NCBI GenBank assembly: GCA_043789035.1
Contig: JAYWIG010000275.1
Location: forward strand, 1 to 37,360
Direction: 5' to 3'
DNA length: 37,360 bases
Source: JAYWIG01 sp043789035
GTDB lineage: Bacteria > Pseudomonadota > Gammaproteobacteria > Burkholderiales > Burkholderiaceae_E
A program made the translations under genes and the position numbers. How positions within the stretch are numbered: the stretch's first letter is position 1; each line of letters opens with the position of its first letter. The notes beneath the pieces were generated by a model that did not search any database, had not been told where the DNA came from, and worked only from the letters and a program-made list of their open reading frames with translations. Shown piece after piece: positions 32,682 to 37,360 of the stretch.

Positions 32682-33659
32682 ATGAAGAACGTTGCGAGAG
32701 CATCGCTTGTAAGCACCCTAATTGCCGTTGCCAGCTCCCTATCGATGCAAGCCACGGCTGCTTGGCCGGAACAACCCATCAATATGATTCTCGCCTATGC
32801 ACCCGGCGGTGGCACTGACATTATTGCGCGGGCCATTGCGCCGTTTATCGAAAAGCAACTAGGTGGTAATGCTCGAATCGTTATCGTGAACCGCCCCGGC
32901 GCTGGCGGCGACATAGGTTTTGGCGCAATTGCTGCAGCGCCACCTGATGGTTACACAATTGGCTTCATCAATACACCACCTGTGATGACATTGCCGATTG
33001 AACGCAAGACAACATGGAACTTAAATAGCTACGAGTACCTAGGCAATTTAGTCGATGACCCAGGTACTTTTTGTGTTCACACTGACAGCCCATTTAAAAC
33101 GTTAGCTGAACTGCAAGCACACGCAAAAGCGAATCCTAAAGCAGTAACAGTTGGCAGTACTGGCATTGGTTCGGACGATCACCTAGCAATGTTAATGTTT
33201 GAAAAAACTGCGGGCGTTGCTATGACGCATGTGCCATTTAAAGGCAGTGGCGAAACCCGTACCGCAATCATTGGCAAGCACATTACGGTTGCGGCAATCA
33301 ATGTGGGCGAAGCATTGCAATACTTAAAGTCTGGCTCACCGCTTCGTTGCTTGGGGCAGATGACGGCCAAGCGGATGTCGGTTGCGCCCGATTGGCCCAC
33401 TTTTAAAGAACAAGGCTACAACTTCGAAATGGCCTCACTACGCGGGCTTGTTGCGCCCAAAGGCATACCGTCAGCCATTCGAGACCGTCTGATCACCGCC
33501 ATTGAAAAGGCGGTTACAGACCCGGCGTTCCGCGTGCAAGCGGAACGCGCCTTTGCGCCCATTCGATATCTTGCCCCTGTCGACTATGAAGCAGAACTTC
33601 GAGTTGGAGATACACAGTTTAAGCAACTGTGGAAAGAAATTCCTTGGACTGACAAGTAA
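32682..33659 (+). CDS. Tripartite tricarboxylate transporter substrate-binding protein (TctC/Bug)
   Basis: This 325-residue protein has a Sec signal (cleavage after ATAA at about 28) and the Bug signature INMILAYAPGGGTDIIARAI (about 35-54). GAGGDIGFGAIAAAPPDGYTIG follows, then TVGSTGIGSDDHLAML. GGAG precedes the ATG by 5 bases. No tctA/tctB is present, and it differs clearly from the other TctC copy in the window. It is followed after 15 bases by an N-acyl-D-amino-acid deacylase-like amidohydrolase, which suggests the bound ligand may be related to that enzyme's substrate. Confidence 0.92.
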   Translation: MKNVARASLVSTLIAVASSLSMQATAAWPEQPINMILAYAPGGGTDIIARAIAPFIEKQLGGNARIVIVNRPGAGGDIGFGAIAAAPPDGYTIGFINTPPVMTLPIERKTTWNLNSYEYLGNLVDDPGTFCVHTDSPFKTLAELQAHAKANPKAVTVGSTGIGSDDHLAMLMFEKTAGVAMTHVPFKGSGETRTAIIGKHITVAAINVGEALQYLKSGSPLRCLGQMTAKRMSVAPDWPTFKEQGYNFEMASLRGLVAPKGIPSAIRDRLITAIEKAVTDPAFRVQAERAFAPIRYLAPVDYEAELRVGDTQFKQLWKEIPWTDK

Positions 33660-33674
33660 TTCAAGGAAATCAAC

Positions 33675-35402
33675 ATGAACGACATCCTTATTCGTGGCGG
33701 GACGATTGTTGACGGAACTGGCTCGGTGCCCTATCGAGCTGATATCGCCATTAAAAACGGGCGCATACGCGAAATTGGTAAGGCCGGCAGCAACCTTCAT
33801 GCAGCCAAACGGACTATCTATGCAGATGGCTTGATAGTCACACCTGGCTGGGTCGATATTCATACGCATTACGACGGCCAAGCCACTTGGGATCCATACA
33901 TGTCGCCCTCGTCTTGGAATGGCGTAACAACAGCGATCATGGGTAACTGCGGCGTTGGCTTCGCACCAGCACACAAGCACCAGCGCAAATGGATGATCGA
34001 GCTCATGGAAGGGGTTGAAGATATCCCCGGTGCGGTGCTCAATGAAGGTGTTCGGTGGGACTGGGAAACATTTCCTGAGTATTTAAACGCGCTTGAAAGC
34101 ATGCCTCGGTCAATGGATATAGGGGCGCAAATTCCGCACGGTGCCCTGCGGGTTTATGCCATGGGCGAGCGCGGTGCAAGGCGTGAAATTGCAACGGATG
34201 ACGATACTAAATTAATGGCCGCACTCGCCAAAGAAGCCGTCCAAGCGGGTGCATTCGGTTTTACTTCTTCGCGAGCGGTCGTGCACCGTACCAAGCGCGG
34301 CGAACCGGTGCCAAGTTTAGGCGCACCTCTGAATGAAATGCTCTCCATTGCGAAAGCCGTCGGCGAAACTGGCAAAGGCGTATTGCAACTCATTTCAGAT
34401 TTTGATGATTTAGATAACGAGTTTTCGCTGATGCGCGAATGCGCAAAAATTAGCGGCAGGCCGCTTTCTTATACGCTCCTACAGCATGACTTTATGCCTG
34501 AGCGTTGGCGCGAGGTTCTCAAACGCACAGAGACTGCACGCGTCGATGGGCTTGACATTAAAGCCCAAGTAGCTTGTCGAGCAATCGGCATGATCCACGG
34601 CTTGGAATGCTCTTTGCATCCGTTTTTTATGACACCGGGTTACTTGAGCGTTGCTGATCTACCACTCGAACAACGCGTACAACGCTTAAGAGACCCGCAA
34701 CTTCGTAGTCGCATCTTGCAACAGGCCGCCGTCAAGCCTGGCAATCGACGGTTAGACAGCATTACCCAAGACTTGCATAAGCTATTTCCGATAGGCGATC
34801 AAGCCAACTACGAGCCCGATCCAAACACCAGTGTGGCGGCTTTAGCGCAAAAAATCGGCCGAAATGCGCAAGACCTTGCCTACGAACTCATGCTAGAAGA
34901 TAGTGGCAAGAAGAAGTTTTATTTTCCCCTGTACAACTATACCGAATCAAATTTAAACGCTGTGCATGAAATGCTTTCTCATCCAGCAACCTTGCTTGGC
35001 CTTGGCGATGGCGGTGCCCATGTCGGCTATATTTGCGACGCTAGTTACCCAACATTCCTGTTGACTCATTGGGCTAGGGACAGAGAACGCGGCCCAAAGC
35101 TCAGCCTCGAATTTTTAGTGCACGCTCAAACTCAGCGAAACGCTTTAGGCATGGGCCTCAGGGATCGTGGCGCTATTCTGCCGGGCATGCGTGCGGATAT
35201 TAATCTGATTAATTTCGACAAACTAGGTCTTTCTGTGCCAGAGATGACTTATGATTTACCTGCTGGTGGAAGGCGGTTGGTTCAACATCCATCAGGTTAT
35301 ATGGCAACTTTAGTCAATGGCGAGGTAGTTATGCAGAACGGCGAAACTACAGGCGCTTTACCTGGGCGTTTAGTGCGGGGCGCTCAACCCTTGGTTCAGT
35401 GA
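33675..35402 (+). CDS. N-acyl-D-amino-acid deacylase-like amidohydrolase
   Basis: This 575-residue metal-dependent amidohydrolase has the N-terminal urease-like beta domain (ILIRGGTIVDGTGSVPYRADIAI) and metal ligands H63 and H65 (DIHTHYDGQ). The Cys characteristic of the D-aminoacylase subgroup is at C92 (GNCGVGFAP), and a late GDGGAHVG carries the catalytic Asp. Family members hydrolyse N-acyl-D-amino acids or related cyclic amides in the cytoplasm. AGGAAA precedes the start by about 5 bases. It is co-directional with the TctC gene upstream (15-base gap) and an AEC carrier downstream (6-base gap), so the three are probably one operon for uptake and use of an N-acyl compound. Confidence 0.88.
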   Translation: MNDILIRGGTIVDGTGSVPYRADIAIKNGRIREIGKAGSNLHAAKRTIYADGLIVTPGWVDIHTHYDGQATWDPYMSPSSWNGVTTAIMGNCGVGFAPAHKHQRKWMIELMEGVEDIPGAVLNEGVRWDWETFPEYLNALESMPRSMDIGAQIPHGALRVYAMGERGARREIATDDDTKLMAALAKEAVQAGAFGFTSSRAVVHRTKRGEPVPSLGAPLNEMLSIAKAVGETGKGVLQLISDFDDLDNEFSLMRECAKISGRPLSYTLLQHDFMPERWREVLKRTETARVDGLDIKAQVACRAIGMIHGLECSLHPFFMTPGYLSVADLPLEQRVQRLRDPQLRSRILQQAAVKPGNRRLDSITQDLHKLFPIGDQANYEPDPNTSVAALAQKIGRNAQDLAYELMLEDSGKKKFYFPLYNYTESNLNAVHEMLSHPATLLGLGDGGAHVGYICDASYPTFLLTHWARDRERGPKLSLEFLVHAQTQRNALGMGLRDRGAILPGMRADINLINFDKLGLSVPEMTYDLPAGGRRLVQHPSGYMATLVNGEVVMQNGETTGALPGRLVRGAQPLVQ

Positions 35403-35408
35403 GTTTAT

Positions 35409-36311
35409 TTGAATTACGCACAGCTTCTTGTTCCGGATTTTTCACTTATCGTATGCGGCTACTTGCTGTGCCGATTTACGGCGCTTAACCGCAAGGTTTG
35501 GGAACAAGTCGATAGTCTTGTTTACTACTTCTTGTTTCCGGTTTTGCTGTTTCACTCTATTGTGCGTTCGCCAATTGATTTCGGTGCAACCTCTGGCCTA
35601 ATCGCTGCGGCCCTTGCTTTGGTCACTATTTGCATCTTGCTCACCTATTGCTTTGGATATTTCTCCAAAATTGCCAAAGAAGATTTTGCTAGTAGCGCTC
35701 AAATTGCTTTTCGCTTTAATTCATTCATTGCGCTAGCTTTGGCTGAGCGGCTCGCCGGTCGAGAAGGCATGCTTATGATTGCTGTACTTATTGGAGTGTG
35801 CGTACCACTTTGCAATATTGGCGCAGTATGGCCGATGGCAAAAAATTCTGGTGTTGGAGTAATTAATGCCCTGACCCGTAATCCTTTGGTGATTGCTACG
35901 CTTAGCGGGCTTATTGCAAATGCAATCGGCTTTACTGTGCCAAGCTGGGCAGAAGTAACAGTGACCCGAATCGGCCAAGCAGCCATCGCACTCGGCTTAC
36001 TAGCGGCAGGTGCAGGAATGCAGCTAGGCCGGGTATTCAACTCGGCTAGCAAGCGATGGATAAGCGCTGGTGTACTAACTATGCGTCACTTAATCATGCC
36101 ACTTTTAGCGCTGGGCATGATCCATTTATTTAGTCTACAGCCCACGCAAGCTACAGTACTCTTGGTATGTAGCGCAGTTCCAACTGCTGGAAGCTGCTAT
36201 GTTTTGGCAGCCAAAATGGGTTATGACGGCGCCTTTGTCGCTGGGTTAGTCACCCTATCTACGATACTGGGTGCATTCAGCCTTCCTTTTGCCTTAGAAC
36301 TACTTCGCTAA
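35409..36311 (+). CDS. AEC family transporter
   Basis: This 300-residue membrane protein belongs to the auxin efflux carrier (AEC) family. About ten hydrophobic helices in two halves are visible, including PDFSLIVCGYLLCRF, RNPLVIATLSGLIANAIG (about 157-174) and the C-terminal CSAVPTAGSCYVLAAKMGYD (257-276). The only start near the beginning of homology is TTG at 35409, six bases after the amidohydrolase stop. No good Shine-Dalgarno is seen, so coupled translation is likely. Bacterial members move small carboxylates such as malate or malonate. The direction and substrate here are unknown. Confidence 0.85.
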   Translation: MNYAQLLVPDFSLIVCGYLLCRFTALNRKVWEQVDSLVYYFLFPVLLFHSIVRSPIDFGATSGLIAAALALVTICILLTYCFGYFSKIAKEDFASSAQIAFRFNSFIALALAERLAGREGMLMIAVLIGVCVPLCNIGAVWPMAKNSGVGVINALTRNPLVIATLSGLIANAIGFTVPSWAEVTVTRIGQAAIALGLLAAGAGMQLGRVFNSASKRWISAGVLTMRHLIMPLLALGMIHLFSLQPTQATVLLVCSAVPTAGSCYVLAAKMGYDGAFVAGLVTLSTILGAFSLPFALELLR

Positions 36312-36356
36312 AAACTAGTAAAGAATACCTAAGCGTTGGAACTGCTGCTTGAAAAG

Positions 36357-37360
36357 TCAACCAGGCAACTTCACCCAGCCCTCCATTAACACCCGCGCAC
36401 TTCGGCTCATAATCGCCTTTGTTACAACCCATTGCCCAGCTTCTTGCTTAGCTTCTGCGCCCACTCTTAAAGTACCTGAGGGGTGCCCAAAACGAACCTC
36501 AGTTCGCTCACCACCACCGGCAGCAAGATTGACTAAGGTACCCGTAATCGCTGCGGCAGTGCCAATCGAAACAGCCGCTGTGCCCATCATCGCATGATGT
36601 AGCTTGCCCATCGATAGCGCACGTACCAGCAGGTCAACATCTTTTGCTCCCACAGGCTTACCGCTGGAAGAAACATAGTCTTTTGGTTTCGCAACAAAGG
36701 CGACCTTCGGCGTGTGCTGCCGAGTGGCCGCTTCGCTCAAATCTTTAATCAAACCCATGCGCTTCGCACCATAGGCGCGAATGGTTTCGAACATCGCTAA
36801 TGCCTTTGTGTCACTGTTAATATCGTCTTGCAACTCGGTACCTTTGTAGCCAATATCCTCCGCATTCAAAAATATCGTCGGTATGCCGGCATTGATCATC
36901 GTCGCTTTAAACGTTCCGACACCAAGCACCTCCAAATCGTCGACTAAGTTGCCAGTTGGGAACATCGTACCGCCTGCGCCCTCCTCTTCAGCCGCAGGGT
37001 TCATGAATTCGATCTTCACCTCCGCCGCCGGGAATGTCACACCATCTAATTCGAAGTCACCCGTTTCTTGAACAGCACCATTGGTAATAGGTACATGCGA
37101 AATAATCGTCTTGCCAATATTGGCTTGCCAAATACGAACCACCACCACACCATCGCTAGGAATACGACTAGCGTCAATCAAGCCATTGGTAATCGCATAA
37201 GGGCCAACAGCGGCAGTTAGGTTGCCACAGTTTCCACTCCAATCAACAAAAGGTTTATCGATAGAAACTTGCCCAAACAAATAATCAACGTCGTGGCCGG
37301 GTTGCGTGCTCTTCGACAAAATGACAGTTTTGCTGGTACTCGATGTTGCAGCACCCATGC
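36357..37360 (-). CDS. prpF: 2-methylaconitate cis-trans isomerase PrpF, partial (5' end beyond window)
   Basis: The frame is open to the right edge of the window. The ATG at 37358 is an internal methionine in the family's GMGGATSSTSK region, so about 60 N-terminal residues are missing. The visible 333 residues match PrpF through TSSTSKTVILSKS, VDYLFGQVSIDKPFVDWSGN, CGNLTAAVGPYAI, and the C-terminal GKLHHAMMGTAAVSIGTAAAI and VRFGHPSGTLRVGAE. PrpF converts 2-methylaconitate made by AcnD in the methylcitrate pathway of propionate use. Gallate-type 4-oxalomesaconate tautomerases are related, but the DWSGNCGN context fits PrpF better. prpC/acnD would lie to the right, outside the window. Confidence 0.93.
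   Translation of the reverse strand, partial: MGAATSSTSKTVILSKSTQPGHDVDYLFGQVSIDKPFVDWSGNCGNLTAAVGPYAITNGLIDASRIPSDGVVVVRIWQANIGKTIISHVPITNGAVQETGDFELDGVTFPAAEVKIEFMNPAAEEEGAGGTMFPTGNLVDDLEVLGVGTFKATMINAGIPTIFLNAEDIGYKGTELQDDINSDTKALAMFETIRAYGAKRMGLIKDLSEAATRQHTPKVAFVAKPKDYVSSSGKPVGAKDVDLLVRALSMGKLHHAMMGTAAVSIGTAAAITGTLVNLAAGGGERTEVRFGHPSGTLRVGAEAKQEAGQWVVTKAIMSRSARVLMEGWVKLPG

Noticed and set aside
33471..33980. 169-codon minus-strand open frame
   Set aside because: It covers the ends of TctC and the amidohydrolase on the other strand, with no recognisable domain.
1..37360. tRNA, rRNA, IS element, prophage, toxin-antitoxin or defence island
   Set aside because: No such genes or terminal repeats were seen on either strand. 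Gaps between genes are too short or lack the needed features.

Overview
The window looks like chromosomal DNA of a betaproteobacterium, most likely Burkholderiales. The basis is the minus-strand run xseB-ispA-dxs-folE2-ABC transporter followed by a divergent Rieske oxygenase, the Bug/TctC-type binding proteins, the DUF1800/DUF1501 pair, and PrpF at the right edge. Base composition is roughly balanced. Genes are tightly packed, and several convergent pairs are only 2 to 6 bases apart. I see no rRNA, tRNA, CRISPR array, IS transposase, phage gene or replication origin.

Layout. 1-5049 (minus): isoprenoid precursor and folate block (xseB, ispA, dxs, folE2) and the N-terminal part of an SbmA/YddA-type ABC exporter cut by the window edge. 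5341-8136 (plus): Rieske oxygenase alpha-type subunit, 3-mercaptopyruvate-type sulfurtransferase, uronate dehydrogenase-like protein. 8161-12613 (minus): two coupled GST genes, a quinone reductase-like MDR protein and a ThDP enzyme. 12704-17911 (plus): a cre locus, creB-creC-alaA-small membrane ORF-creD. An alanine-forming aminotransferase sits between the sensor kinase and CreD, and a direct repeat resembling the CreB 'cre tag' lies just upstream of the small ORF and creD. 17871-18303 (minus): a broken CarF/Kua/TMEM189-type lipid desaturase gene. 18489-21714 (plus): DUF1800 lipoprotein and Tat-exported DUF1501 pair. 21717-23183 (minus): exported MBL-fold hydrolase.

23401-37360 is a catabolic and transport region. 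It holds a decayed TRAP large-permease fragment, a TctC-type binding protein with an exported alpha/beta hydrolase, a decayed second hydrolase, a FAH-family hydrolase with a 3-hydroxybenzoate 6-hydroxylase-like flavoprotein, and a complete TRAP transporter (dctPQM). A second orphan TctC protein, an N-acyl-D-amino-acid deacylase-like amidohydrolase and an AEC carrier follow, then a window-truncated prpF.

The most interesting points are the cre locus (inserted alaA, uncharacterised 68-residue membrane protein translationally coupled to creD, cre-tag-like repeats) and three gene remnants. The desaturase remnant can be read in two frames across a central deletion. I do not see a defence system or other clearly new multi-gene machine.
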